A DNA stretch of 64,000 nt, taken from Marinifaba aquimaris. Lineage in GTDB: Bacteria > Pseudomonadota > Gammaproteobacteria > Enterobacterales > Alteromonadaceae. The stretch is from positions 62,001-126,000 of the forward strand of contig NZ_JABULX010000007.1 in assembly GCF_013328345.1 (NCBI RefSeq), in the 5' to 3' direction. The notes below the pieces were generated by a model that ran no database searches, was not told where the DNA came from, and was given only the letters and a program-made list of their open reading frames with translations. The translations under genes were made by a program, and so were the position numbers. Positions 30,204 to 39,174 of this stretch are shown in pieces (positions within the stretch are counted from its first letter, which is position 1; each line of letters begins with the position of its first letter).

Positions 30204-31941
30204 TAGGTGTTCCCTCCTGATGCTGAGCAATTTCTAAGGTTTTTTCTGGTAACTGATCTGGATTTTGATTAAGGATTCGAAGTGCGCCAGATACTACTTT
30301 ACTGAAGACGGGGGCAGCGACGTCGCCACCGTGATATTCATCGCCTTTAGGATCATTAATGACAACAACGGTTGCAATTTTAGGGCTAGACATAGGCGCA
30401 ACACCAGCAAAGGTTGCGTAATAATCATGACCATAACCACCTGCAACAGCTTTTCTCGATGTGCCTGTTTTACCAGCAATTCTAAACCCTTTAACGGCAG
30501 CTTTGATACCAGTGCCGCCTTCTTGAGTCACTTTTTCCATCATTTTCAAAACTTGATTGCTGGCTGTTGCGGAAAAGCGCCTTTCACCTTCATTCGGCTT
30601 GTCGAGCTTTAAAATGGAAAGAGGGCGTTGAATGCCCCCAGCTGCAATAGTTGCGTAAAAGTGTGCGATTTGTAATGGGGTGACAGACAACCCATAACCA
30701 AATGACAGTGTGGCTAACTCGAAGTCTGACCAGCGCCTCCGATCATAAAATACGCCAGCACTTTCACCTAAAATCATACTGCCAGTATCAGAACCAAATC
30801 CCGCGTTGTAATAGGCATCTAGGTAATGTTCAACTGGCATGGATAACGCTAATTTAGTCACCCCGACATTACTCGATTTTTGCAGAATCGACACAAGATC
30901 CATTTCGCCATAATTTTTAGAGTCGCGAACACGTCTACCACCAATTTGCATCCAACCTGGTGCAGTATCAACCATATCTGTGGCTGCTATCGAACCAAAT
31001 TCAAGAGCTGAAAGAACCACAAGGGGCTTGATCGACGAGCCAGGTTCAAAGTTATCAGTAACAGCGCGATTTCGGGAGTTTCTCGATGTCAATGTCGAGC
31101 GATTATTTGGATTAAAAGAAGGGCTATTAACCAAAGCTAAAATTTCACCACTGGTGACATCTATCATCACCAGTGAGCCTGAATCTGCACCGTGGTATTT
31201 GACTGCTTTTTTCAATTCTTGATAAGCAAGTGCTTGAATACCTTGATCGATAGACAAGTAAACATCTTTTGCAGGTTTAGACTCTTCCTCATCAAGAACT
31301 TTGATGACACGGCCCCTTGCATCTTTTAATACATGTCGTTTGCCTGCTTCACCCGTTAAGGCCTCATTAAACTGCTTTTCAATGCCTTCGATACCGTCAT
31401 CATCAACATTGGTAAATCCCACTAAGTGGGCACTTACTTCACCGTAAGGGTAATAACGCTTTGATTCTGCACGAGTGTAAACACCAGGAATATCAAGTTG
31501 CTCGACATACTCAGCCATTGATGGCGGAATATGACGACCAAGGTAAATAAAGCGTCTCTGTTTTTCGATAGCCGTTTCTACCTTCGCGAGCAATTTGTCA
31601 TGTGGCTTATTAAGCACTTCAGATAATGCGCGCCATTGGCGAGTTTTTTCTAGTCCTTGATGTTGACCAATGACTTTTGGGTCGGCCCAAACCGTATTAA
31701 CAGGCGCACTGATGGCAAGCTCTAAGCCGTTGCGATCTTTAATCATGCCGCGATGAACTTGATTGGCCAAAAAGCGGTGAGTACGTCTATCACCTTGTTC
31801 ACGCAACATTTCAGGATCTATCACTTGGATATAGGCAGCACGAAACGCAAGGCCGGTAAAGACCAAGGCAACAGCAGCAAAAACAGTATAAAACCGCCAA
31901 TTGCTTATTTGCTTTTTCTGTTTTGCGTTACGTTTATTCAT
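30196..31941 (-). CDS. ftsI: Septal transpeptidase FtsI (PBP3)
   Basis: 581 aa class B penicillin-binding protein. N-terminal membrane anchor about residues 18-36, pedestal dimerisation region, transpeptidase domain with the three active-site motifs: SSIKP near residue 301, SSN near 356 and KTGT near 491. It cross-links septal peptidoglycan with FtsW. The C-terminus (HQEGTPSV) is not as long as in E. coli, where a processed tail follows. Overlaps ftsL by 4 bases. Confidence 0.96.
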   Translation of the reverse strand: MNKRNAKQKKQISNWRFYTVFAAVALVFTGLAFRAAYIQVIDPEMLREQGDRRTHRFLANQVHRGMIKDRNGLELAISAPVNTVWADPKVIGQHQGLEKTRQWRALSEVLNKPHDKLLAKVETAIEKQRRFIYLGRHIPPSMAEYVEQLDIPGVYTRAESKRYYPYGEVSAHLVGFTNVDDDGIEGIEKQFNEALTGEAGKRHVLKDARGRVIKVLDEEESKPAKDVYLSIDQGIQALAYQELKKAVKYHGADSGSLVMIDVTSGEILALVNSPSFNPNNRSTLTSRNSRNRAVTDNFEPGSSIKPLVVLSALEFGSIAATDMVDTAPGWMQIGGRRVRDSKNYGEMDLVSILQKSSNVGVTKLALSMPVEHYLDAYYNAGFGSDTGSMILGESAGVFYDRRRWSDFELATLSFGYGLSVTPLQIAHFYATIAAGGIQRPLSILKLDKPNEGERRFSATASNQVLKMMEKVTQEGGTGIKAAVKGFRIAGKTGTSRKAVAGGYGHDYYATFAGVAPMSSPKIATVVVINDPKGDEYHGGDVAAPVFSKVVSGALRILNQNPDQLPEKTLEIAQHQEGTPSV

Positions 31942-32297
31942 TCTGCTGTGATAACCACTTCGTCCTTCCTTTCAGGACGTTTCATTTGCATTTGTTTACG
32001 TGCAACTTTTTCAACTCTGCTGTGTTCAGACAGTGCGTTGTGTTCTAACAACATATGTCGCCAGTCGACATCTAGTGTGTCTTGTTCATCTTGCAGCTGT
32101 TGTAGCTGCGTATTTAAATCTCGGTTTTTCCAAGCAAAATAAATCACCGAATAAGCACTGGTTAATACTGCTAAGATCAATACTATGATGACCTTATGTG
32201 CCCACCAATCAGACATAATAACCCAAGCTAAATTAGGCTGTTTGCTTTTATCTTTTTTCGGCTTAACCGTTTTATCTTGCTTGCTTTCTTTACTCAT
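31938..32297 (-). CDS. ftsL: Cell division protein FtsL
   Basis: 119 aa bitopic protein: a Lys-rich cytoplasmic segment (about 1-27), a transmembrane helix (about 32-54), and a periplasmic leucine-zipper-like coiled coil (about 55-95). It forms a complex with FtsB and FtsQ and activates FtsW-FtsI. Sequence similarity is low within the family, so the call rests on length, topology and position between rsmH and ftsI. The C-terminal segment RVEKVARKQMQMKRP resembles other FtsL proteins. Confidence 0.9.
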   Translation of the reverse strand: MSKESKQDKTVKPKKDKSKQPNLAWVIMSDWWAHKVIIVLILAVLTSAYSVIYFAWKNRDLNTQLQQLQDEQDTLDVDWRHMLLEHNALSEHSRVEKVARKQMQMKRPERKDEVVITAE

Positions 32298-32317
32298 AAA
32301 GTCACTTGTTTTTGACT

Positions 32318-33289
32318 TTATGCTAATCGTTCAGCGACTCTTAGCACTGAGCTTCTCGACCTTGGATTAAGCTCGATTTCTTCTTTTGAAGGCTTTTGTG
32401 CCTTACCAATGGCTTTGAGCTTTATATCTTTACTCAATTCATCATCGGTTACAGGCAAGCCTCTTGGAACAGGCTTAGCTTTACTCTCTTTGTTAATGAA
32501 TCGTTTAACAATACGGTCTTCTAACGAGTGAAAGCTAATAACCGATAATCTGCCTTTTGGCGCCAACACTGCTAAGGCAGCTTCAAGTGCCTGAGTAATC
32601 ACACCTAATTCATCATTAACCGCAATGCGAATAGCCTGAAAACTTCTCGTAGCAGGGTGTTTTCCCGGCTCTTTTTTCTTAATAATCCGCTCTATCAAAC
32701 TAGCTAAATCATTAGTTCGAAGAAAGGGTTTTTCCACACGGTCTTTGACGATCGCTCGAGCAATGGCTCTTGCCCATTTCTCTTCGCCGTATTCTTTTAA
32801 TACACGGTTGATTTCATCTTCATCCGTTTTGGCTAACCATTCAGCTGCAGATTGACCTTGTTCAGGGTTCATCCGCATATCTAATGGACCATCACGTAAA
32901 AAGCTGAACCCTCTTTCAGCATCATCAAGCTGAGGCGAAGAAACACCTAAGTCGAGTAACACACCGTCAATCTTGCCAATTAACCCGCGCGCTTCTATAC
33001 ATGCAGCCAAATTGGCAAAATTACTGTGAATGATCTCAAAGCGAGGATCGTCTGCAAACTGTGTCAACGATGATGCATGAGCAATTGCTGTTGGGTCTTG
33101 ATCAAAAGCAATCAACTTACCATTTGCTGATAATTGCTTAAGGATTTCTCCACTATGGCCACCGCGACCAAAGGTTCCATCAACGTAAACACCATCAGGA
33201 TTAATCGCCAAGGCATCAATCGACTCGTGTAAAAGAACGCTAATATGAGATTTGCTCTGTTCAACTTGGGCTTGGATTTTATCAACCAT
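32318..33289 (-). CDS. rsmH: 16S rRNA (cytosine1402-N4)-methyltransferase
   Basis: 323 aa (E. coli 313) SAM-dependent methyltransferase for C1402 of 16S rRNA. Blocks: [27 protein letters not shown] (SAM site), [21 protein letters not shown], and [15 protein letters not shown]. Follows mraZ by 11 bases. The N-terminal 10 residues are an extension of about the right size for Alteromonadales members. Confidence 0.96.
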   Translation of the reverse strand: MVDKIQAQVEQSKSHISVLLHESIDALAINPDGVYVDGTFGRGGHSGEILKQLSANGKLIAFDQDPTAIAHASSLTQFADDPRFEIIHSNFANLAACIEARGLIGKIDGVLLDLGVSSPQLDDAERGFSFLRDGPLDMRMNPEQGQSAAEWLAKTDEDEINRVLKEYGEEKWARAIARAIVKDRVEKPFLRTNDLASLIERIIKKKEPGKHPATRSFQAIRIAVNDELGVITQALEAALAVLAPKGRLSVISFHSLEDRIVKRFINKESKAKPVPRGLPVTDDELSKDIKLKAIGKAQKPSKEEIELNPRSRSSVLRVAERLA

Positions 33290-33300
33290 GAAATACCTAT

Positions 33301-33750
33301 TTAGAAGTTAAAATCCATCAATTCAGAAGCATCGGCTTGAATAGCCTCTATATCTGCATCCATTTGTGATTGCCAAACACTTTGGTCCCAAATCTCAAAT
33401 TTGTTTAACTGACCGACCAACATTAACTGCTTTTCTAAACCAACTTTTTCGCGAAGTACCGGCGGTAAAACAAAGCGACCGTTTTTTTTATCGATCTCGC
33501 CTTCAACCGCAAAGCCAAGTAACACACGTTTAAAAGCTAAAACTTGCTTGGTGTTACTTTGTTTTTTTAACTCTGATTCAATAACTTCCCATTCAGATAA
33601 TGGATAAAGCATCAAACAATCAGGCTGACGAGGGTCAATCGTACACACCACAGCGCCATTGCATTCTTCATGCAACAGCTCACGGTAACGAGCAGGGATA
33701 GCAATGCGCCCCTTATCGTCCATTGTGATGTTGTTTGTACCTCGTAACAC
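33301..33750 (-). CDS. mraZ: Transcriptional regulator MraZ
   Basis: 149 aa with two AbrB/SpoVT-like swapped-hairpin repeats: [20 protein letters not shown] and [20 protein letters not shown], each holding the DxxGRxxxP pattern that contacts DNA. MraZ represses its own promoter and hence the dcw cluster. Three direct repeats matching its known operator lie 56-80 bases upstream of the start. First gene of the cluster. Confidence 0.95.
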   Translation of the reverse strand: MLRGTNNITMDDKGRIAIPARYRELLHEECNGAVVCTIDPRQPDCLMLYPLSEWEVIESELKKQSNTKQVLAFKRVLLGFAVEGEIDKKNGRFVLPPVLREKVGLEKQLMLVGQLNKFEIWDQSVWQSQMDADIEAIQADASELMDFNF

Positions 33751-33805
33751 TATCGTTTACCCAGTAATCAAAATTGGTTTAAAAATAAATTTTTATTAAA
33801 AGTGA

Positions 33806-33830
33806 TCCACTTTGATCCACTTTATTCCAC
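33806..33830 (-). promoter_or_regulatory. MraZ operator, three direct repeats
   Basis: On the minus strand GTGGA-N5-GTGGA-N5-GTGGA, repeats at 33826-33830, 33816-33820 and 33806-33810, an exact 10-base period, in AAAGTGGATC context. MraZ is known to bind three or four tandem copies of such a motif (TGGGN in E. coli, GTGGWG in mollicutes) before mraZ. Spacing and number fit an octameric ring contacting one DNA face. Confidence 0.85.
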
Positions 33831-33939
33831 AATTGCACAGTTTCGACCGCTAGACTAGTTTTGTCAAGCCGTAAATCGACTCATCAGAAAGCAAAAAAGC
33901 CCATAAACCACGGGCGTTTCGAGCAAGGTGTTGAAAATA

Positions 33940-33954
33940 GTGGGGAAAAGTGGA
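33940..33954 (+). promoter_or_regulatory. Possible additional MraZ-type repeats, opposite orientation
   Basis: GTGGG (33940-33944) and GTGGA (33950-33954), again 10 bases apart but on the plus strand, 110 bases beyond the main operator. Only two copies and no known precedent here. They could be chance in a purine-rich stretch, or form a second contact point for the ring-shaped regulator. Confidence 0.3.
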
Positions 33955-33993
33955 AAAGTCTGAAAATGAGATTTTTTTCGTTACAAAATTGCA

Positions 33994-34020
33994 ACAAAAG
34001 ACACCTATTTCTAATAGGTG
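33994..34020 (-). terminator. Terminator of the lactonase-like gene
   Basis: Stem CACCTATT/AATAGGTG (34002-34009, 34013-34020) with a three-base loop and a moderate U-rich tail (TCTTTTGTT) on the minus strand, 23 bases after the stop at 34043. It prevents read-through into the mraZ promoter region. Confidence 0.6.
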
Positions 34021-34042
34021 CCTTGGGGTAGCAGAAAAGTAA

Positions 34043-35185
34043 TTAAGGTTTTGTGAACGGCGTCACAAAAGTAGGAGAATCGAGTTGGGCAACAATATCT
34101 GTTTTACTGAGGATACCAGTGTCGCTATTGCGCTTAAACAACACGAGGTTGTTACTTTTTTGATTAGCAACAACAAGGTATTTCTCATCTTCAGATAAAG
34201 CAAAATCGCGCGGCCAATCACCAAAGCTTGAAATGTGCTGGATCACTGTCGCATAACCTTCATTATCGACTTTGAAAACACTCACTAAATTTACGCCGCG
34301 CATAGTAATGTACAAGTAGCGTCCGTCTTTAGAGAACTTAATCGCTGCCGCATAATTTTTACCTTCCGTATTTTTTGGCAAGGCATTAATGCGCTGGAAT
34401 GCTTTTAATTGGCCTGTTTCCATATTGATATCAGCACCAACAAGCGTGTTACTCAATTCATTTAAAATATAAACGCGATTCTTGTGAGGGTGGAAGGCTA
34501 AATGTCTCGGGCCATCACCTGATAACATACTGAGCGTTTTTTCGGTTTCAAAGCGAAAACCATCGTCTTTGTGAAGATAAACACTGTCAGTACCTAAATC
34601 GATTGAATATGCAAACTGACCTGTCGACTCCCAATTGTAAAAATGCATATGAGAGGTTTCTTCTTTTTTACCTCTAGCCTTGCCTTGAAAGTTAGCTATT
34701 TTTTTTAGTTTTCCGCGTCTATCCGCAATTTCAAAAACATTTACATCGCCTGAACCATAATTAGCGATTGCTACCTGTGTTTCCGCTGGATTAAAGGCAA
34801 TATAGCAAGGTCCATCACCAACATTAGAGACGCGCTGGCGATACTTAAACTGCTGAGTAGGTGTATGCCAAATAAATTGATTGATTGCACCATTAGCACT
34901 TTCATCTACAGCATAAAGACGAGTGTGAGAAAAATTTAATGCAAAATAAGAAGGGTTTTTGCTAACAGCAACCGTGCCTTTATTTTCAAAGGTTTTAAGG
35001 TGTGGGGTGTAAGTGAATAAGTTGATACCTTCACTGCTACCAGCAGTGTAAGAGCCAGTAAGGAAGTGTACAGGAGGACCTTGCTCATCACTAGAAGCAA
35101 AAACCGCTGTACTAGCGAAAATTGAACTGGATAACAACCACGCAAGCGTTAGCTTGATGCGACAAAAAAATTTAGCATTAATCAT
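34043..35185 (-). CDS. Exported lactonase-family beta-propeller protein
   Basis: 380 aa. Signal peptide at residues 1-31 (basic start, long hydrophobic stretch, cleavage probably near AVFASS). The rest is the Pgl/YbhE-type seven-bladed propeller with repeating blocks such as LYAVDES, GPCYIAFNPAETQVAIANYGSG, GDGPRHLAFHPHKNRVYILNE and DGRYLYITMRG. Cytoplasmic E. coli Pgl hydrolyses 6-phosphogluconolactone. This one has an export signal, so its substrate in the periplasm or outside is unknown. It stands alone, minus strand, with its own terminator. I would not call it 6-phosphogluconolactonase without evidence. Confidence 0.75.
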   Translation of the reverse strand: MINAKFFCRIKLTLAWLLSSSIFASTAVFASSDEQGPPVHFLTGSYTAGSSEGINLFTYTPHLKTFENKGTVAVSKNPSYFALNFSHTRLYAVDESANGAINQFIWHTPTQQFKYRQRVSNVGDGPCYIAFNPAETQVAIANYGSGDVNVFEIADRRGKLKKIANFQGKARGKKEETSHMHFYNWESTGQFAYSIDLGTDSVYLHKDDGFRFETEKTLSMLSGDGPRHLAFHPHKNRVYILNELSNTLVGADINMETGQLKAFQRINALPKNTEGKNYAAAIKFSKDGRYLYITMRGVNLVSVFKVDNEGYATVIQHISSFGDWPRDFALSEDEKYLVVANQKSNNLVLFKRNSDTGILSKTDIVAQLDSPTFVTPFTKP

Positions 35186-35283
35186 GCATTTACTTCACAT
35201 TTTATAAACATCTTTAAAGAGTCTATCGCAACTCTGTTGGCAGATAAACCTTAGTTTGTTGAAACTTCAACCACTTAAATAGA

Positions 35284-35757
35284 TTAACCAAAACTGATGG
35301 GTAACGTGGTGGTATTTTTTACTTCAGTCATAGTGAAATGACTTTGCGCTTCTAATATATGAGGGAGCTTGAGTAAACGACTTCTCAGAAAATGCTCATA
35401 GGATTCTATATTTTCAGCAACCACTCTTAAAATATAGTCCATAGAACCAGAAATAGTCCAACATTCAACAACTTCAGGGTAACCAACAATTGCGTGCTCA
35501 AATTCTTCAAGCATATTACGTCCATGGGAAGACAACTTAATATTGACAAAAACGACGACTCCCAGACCTAATTTGTGTCGGTCAAGCAAAGCAACATTTT
35601 TAGCGATGTAGTTTTCTTCTTGTAAGCGATGAATTCGACGCCAACAGGGTGACTGTGATAGGCCTACTTGCTCCGCGATTTCTTGAGCGGTGAGTGTTGC
35701 ATCAGATTGTAGTAAAGCCAGTATTTTTTTGTCTGTTTTATCTAAAGGCGCTGTCAT
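35284..35757 (-). CDS. Lrp/AsnC family transcriptional regulator
   Basis: 157 aa: N-terminal winged helix (LDKTDKKILALLQSDATLTAQ, then SQSPCWRRIHRLQ recognition helix) and a C-terminal RAM/ligand-binding domain (about 72-150, with VVECWTISGSMDYILRV). These are amino-acid-responsive regulators. It is 74 bases downstream of the PLP enzyme gene on the same strand, so it may control that two-gene unit. The ATG has no recognisable ribosome site and is preceded by a strong hairpin (35780-35803), suggesting modest or regulated translation. Not lrp itself (it lacks the extended Lrp signature); more like the paralogues that sit beside their targets. Confidence 0.85.
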   Translation of the reverse strand: MTAPLDKTDKKILALLQSDATLTAQEIAEQVGLSQSPCWRRIHRLQEENYIAKNVALLDRHKLGLGVVVFVNIKLSSHGRNMLEEFEHAIVGYPEVVECWTISGSMDYILRVVAENIESYEHFLRSRLLKLPHILEAQSHFTMTEVKNTTTLPISFG

Positions 35758-35779
35758 TTATGCATAAATTTTCTAATAG

Positions 35780-35803
35780 TGATCGCCTAATCATAGGCGA
35801 TCA
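35780..35803. repeat. Perfect inverted repeat between PLP-enzyme and Lrp genes
   Basis: TGATCGCCTA-ATCA-TAGGCGATCA: ten-base arms with a four-base loop, ending 23 bases from the Lrp-family ATG. There is no U tract on the minus strand (CTATTAGAAAA follows), so it may be a poor terminator for the PLP gene, an RNA hairpin, or an operator. Confidence 0.7.
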
Positions 35804-35831
35804 ATTATTGAAGATAGAAATGCGCCAGATA

Positions 35832-37097
35832 TCAACGACTCTGAAATTTAGCTAAAATGGAAAATAAGGTTTCCAGTTCATCGATTTCGTTGTAGTGCAT
35901 ACAACCAATACGAATGACACCACCTTTATCGGCCAAACCCAATTGCTCAACCAACCCCTTGGCGTAGAAGTGACCATTCCACGCACATATATTCTGCTTG
36001 GCAAGTGCCTTTACAACAACTTCAGGACTATGCTCAGCAAATCGAATTGCGAAAGTAGGAGTCCTTTGTTCAGCACTCGAGAGGCCGTAAAGCTCTACGC
36101 CATCAAGCTTTTGTAAAGCGTTTAAAAAATAACGAGCTAACTGTTGTTCATATTCAACAACGAGTGCAAAGCTTGCTTCAAGTCCAGATCTTTTATCTGA
36201 ATAAGGGCCCGCAAGGCCAGCTAGGTAATCAATCGTTTTGACAAAGCCAGCCATTGCTTCGAAGTTTTGTGTACCGGTTTCAAAGCAAAAAGGAATATTA
36301 TCTGGTGCGGGCTCAACTTTGTAAGGCTTTAACATCTTTAGCACTGATTGCTTTGCATAGAGCACACCTAAATGTGGGCCAAAATACTTATAAGCGGATG
36401 TGACTAATAGATCACAGTCTAAACGTTGAACATCAAGCAAACCATGTGGGGCAAAATGTACTGCATCTATATAAGTTAATGCACTAGAGTGCTGCTTTAC
36501 TATGTCTACAACTCCCTCAACATCAACAACAGTGCCCGTTGTATTAGATGCATAAGTAAAAGCGACAAGGCGTGTTTTCTCATTCAGGCATGAAGCTAGA
36601 TGTACTAAATCCAGATTGCATTCGGGCTCAGTCACCTTGATAAGATGAACTTTGACACCTTTTTCCTCCGCTGCAAGTACCCAAGGCGAGACATTTGAAT
36701 AATGATCCAGTGCAGTGACGATAATCTCATCACCTGGCTGCCAAGTATTGGCTATCATTCGGCTAAAGCTAAAAGCTAGGCTTGTTGCATTGGCCCCAAA
36801 TACAATCTCATCAGTCGAGGCGGCATTGTAAAAAGTTTGAGCAGAAGCTCGGGCTTGTGCCATCAACTCAGTAGTCACTTGGCTAGAAAAATAGTGCCCA
36901 CCTAAATTTGCATTGTATCTGCCTAAATAACTTATCATGGCATCGAGTGCACTTTGATTAACTTGGCTACCGCCTGGGCCATCAAAAAAACACACTGGCT
37001 TATCATTATGCAATTGTGCTAACGCCGGGAATTGTTGGCGGATAGCTTGAATATCTAGCTCTGCAGTTAACTGCTCTGCCGTATTAACAGCCGACAT
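35832..37097 (-). CDS. Cysteine desulfurase-like class V aminotransferase (VC1184 subfamily)
   Basis: 421 aa PLP enzyme of fold type I. The N-terminal FFDGPGGSQVNQSALDAM, GANATSLAFSFSR, THYIDAVHFAPHG-like Asp/His contact and the Schiff-base lysine in VTSAYKYFGPHLG (near residue 220) are clear. It resembles the TIGR01976 group, whose substrate is unknown; there is no evidence for a true IscS/SufS sulfur-transfer Cys loop. It is fused in translation to the preceding 2OG-Fe oxygenase gene (TAATG, one-base overlap), so the two proteins probably act in one pathway on an amino acid. Confidence 0.75.
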   Translation of the reverse strand: MSAVNTAEQLTAELDIQAIRQQFPALAQLHNDKPVCFFDGPGGSQVNQSALDAMISYLGRYNANLGGHYFSSQVTTELMAQARASAQTFYNAASTDEIVFGANATSLAFSFSRMIANTWQPGDEIIVTALDHYSNVSPWVLAAEEKGVKVHLIKVTEPECNLDLVHLASCLNEKTRLVAFTYASNTTGTVVDVEGVVDIVKQHSSALTYIDAVHFAPHGLLDVQRLDCDLLVTSAYKYFGPHLGVLYAKQSVLKMLKPYKVEPAPDNIPFCFETGTQNFEAMAGFVKTIDYLAGLAGPYSDKRSGLEASFALVVEYEQQLARYFLNALQKLDGVELYGLSSAEQRTPTFAIRFAEHSPEVVVKALAKQNICAWNGHFYAKGLVEQLGLADKGGVIRIGCMHYNEIDELETLFSILAKFQSR

Positions 37098-37759
37098 TAA
37101 CTATTTACCTCAACTAAGCGATTAACATTTGCAGTTAATACGAAAACATCCATGTGCGCATCACCTTCTTCTGTCGCTGTTATTTCAGCAGCGCCGTGAT
37201 AAAAGCGGCGATCGTTTAAAACAACAAACTCACCGTGATCAAAAGCATATTGCATAATAGGCGCGCTGTCGCGGTTTTCGTAAATTTGTAACTCACCACC
37301 AGAAATATGTTCGCGATCGATCACGAAAATACCAATGCGATCAAAACCGTCTTGGTGAACTCCTTCAGGTGCAACAGGAGTCGGTTTACCCGGAGAAGCT
37401 ATGATGCGAATTTGGTGTACTTCAATATCTGCTTCATCGTCTACATGCGCCATCGCTTTAAACTTATCGAACATTTCATTAAACGCGATGCTCTGAACAA
37501 TGTTGTCTTCAATTTCTTCGTATTGACGCTCAACATCACCTTGGAAGCGATTGATCTCGCTCGACTGCACAAATGTCTTTGTTGGTAAACGAGATAGATG
37601 ACCATTGGTGTAGCGAAAATGGGAATAACGGCGAAGGCGAAAGCCGCCATCAAGATAAGGGTTGGGTGGTAAGTGGTCGAAAGACTCTGCTAAAAAATGA
37701 ATATTATCTTGGTCTAATTTCCCAAGTTCCAAAAAGAAATCTTCTTTAAATGCCAGCAT
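37097..37759 (-). CDS. 2-oxoglutarate/Fe(II) dioxygenase, amino acid hydroxylase-like (PF10014 type)
   Basis: 220 aa from ATG 37759, which has GAGGT six bases upstream; a TTG four codons earlier would sit on that ribosome site. The Fe(II) facial triad is seen as HQD in APEGVHQDGFDRIG (near 140) and His in RRFYHGAAEI (near 200), with an Arg/Lys-rich strand after it for 2-oxoglutarate. The family includes free L-isoleucine and other amino acid hydroxylases, so an amino acid substrate is plausible. First gene of a unit with the PLP enzyme and, probably, the Lrp-type regulator. Confidence 0.75.
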   Translation of the reverse strand: MLAFKEDFFLELGKLDQDNIHFLAESFDHLPPNPYLDGGFRLRRYSHFRYTNGHLSRLPTKTFVQSSEINRFQGDVERQYEEIEDNIVQSIAFNEMFDKFKAMAHVDDEADIEVHQIRIIASPGKPTPVAPEGVHQDGFDRIGIFVIDREHISGGELQIYENRDSAPIMQYAFDHGEFVVLNDRRFYHGAAEITATEEGDAHMDVFVLTANVNRLVEVNS

Positions 37760-37986
37760 GACACACCTCAAATTTATCTAATAATTGTTATTTAAGTGTA
37801 CGTAAGCTCGGGGGGTGTTTTTTTGCAAAAAGCAGTTTAAGTTATCAAGGAATTAGTATTTTTTTTCAAAAATAGCGGTAATTTTAGAACGAAATTACCT
37901 TATTGGAGTCGTCGTCTATCTAGTTTGAACTTGAGTTCTAAATTGAGCTGGACCATGCTTATAGTGTATCTAAGGAGAATGCCACC

Positions 37987-39174
37987 ATGAGTCGATTACA
38001 TCTGTTGTTGGTAGCAAGCTTAAGTGTTTTTAGCTTAACTGCTTGCCAATCAACGTCTGAACCTGACTTTTCAGTTTCTTCTAACCACGCTCAGTATTTT
38101 CAAGATCAAACCTTTGATCTAAGCTTTCAGCAGCAAGTTGAAACGAAAGCAGATATCTTCAAATTAGATCCAGAAATTATCGATACTGTTCGAGGCCAAT
38201 TCGAATTAGGCCAACGCGCACAAATACGCATTGAAGCCTTTATGCAACAAGTATTAGGTAAGCCCAATGTTGATATTTTATATCAAGCCCATGCTGACTT
38301 AACGGCTTCTCAAGCATACCGCAACAAAACCGCCAACTGCTTATCTTTATCAATTATGGCTTATGCACTTGCCCAGCAAGCTAAACTGGACGTCGAATTT
38401 CAAGAAGTAAAAGTACCTGAACTTTGGACAATGCGAAATGGAAATCGATTAGCCAATGGCCATGTCAACGTTAGGATTTTAGCTAAAGATTATTTACACG
38501 ATGGCCGTCATATCACTTATGAGCGCACATTAGATTTTGCACCAGAGATCGCAGCCCAAAAATTTAGAGCAAAGCGTATAAGTAAACCCAGAGTTCAAGC
38601 ATTGTTTTACAACAATAAAGCCGCACAAGCGATTATTGATGAGAACTATGACCTAGCGTATGCCTATATAAAAGCAGCGTTGAATCTCTACAACGCTGAT
38701 TCACCTACTTGGTCTAACTTGGGCTTAATTTACAAAAGAAAAGGGCTTTACGAATTAGCCGAAAACACCTTCTTGAAAGCCGCTTCATTAGACCAAAAAA
38801 ACTATACACCGTTGGATAATCTAGTTGGTTTATATCAAAAAACAGGTAGGGACCAAGAAGCAGAAGATTTAAAAGCTGAGCTTGAGTACAAGCGTAAGAA
38901 AAACCCTTTTTATCATGCTCTTAAGGGGGATATAGCCTACAAAGAAGGCAATATGGAGTTAGCAATAAAGTCGTATAAAAAAGCTATAAAACTCGATAGT
39001 AGTCCGGATGAATTTTATTTCGGTATTGCCAAAGCCTATTTTGAGCTTGGGGATAATGAATTAGCGTTGAAGTATTTAAACAAGGCTAAACTGAAAACAG
39101 ACTTCAACGATGTAGCCAGACGTTATCAACGCAAGATTAATGCGTTACAAAATTTGCATGCTTATCAGTTTTGA
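37987..39174 (+). CDS. Lipoprotein with transglutaminase-like domain and TPR repeats
   Basis: 395 aa. Type II signal with lipobox SLTAC, Cys20. Residues about 110-190 look like a transglutaminase/cysteine-protease fold: Cys in NKTANCLSLSIMAYALA, His in LANGHVNVRI and an Asp-bearing strand TLDFAPEI. Three or four TPR repeats follow from about residue 220 (YIKAALNLYNADSPTWSNLG, then AENTFLKAASLDQ, IKSYKKAIKLDSS). Probably an outer-membrane-attached periplasmic protein of unknown role. SD AGGAGA precedes the ATG. Convergent with the b562-like gene. Confidence 0.75.
   Translation: MSRLHLLLVASLSVFSLTACQSTSEPDFSVSSNHAQYFQDQTFDLSFQQQVETKADIFKLDPEIIDTVRGQFELGQRAQIRIEAFMQQVLGKPNVDILYQAHADLTASQAYRNKTANCLSLSIMAYALAQQAKLDVEFQEVKVPELWTMRNGNRLANGHVNVRILAKDYLHDGRHITYERTLDFAPEIAAQKFRAKRISKPRVQALFYNNKAAQAIIDENYDLAYAYIKAALNLYNADSPTWSNLGLIYKRKGLYELAENTFLKAASLDQKNYTPLDNLVGLYQKTGRDQEAEDLKAELEYKRKKNPFYHALKGDIAYKEGNMELAIKSYKKAIKLDSSPDEFYFGIAKAYFELGDNELALKYLNKAKLKTDFNDVARRYQRKINALQNLHAYQF

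Noticed and set aside
35832-37097. True cysteine desulfurase (IscS/SufS)
   Set aside because: No isc/suf genes nearby and no clear active-site Cys loop; the sequence fits the substrate-unknown VC1184-like subgroup better.
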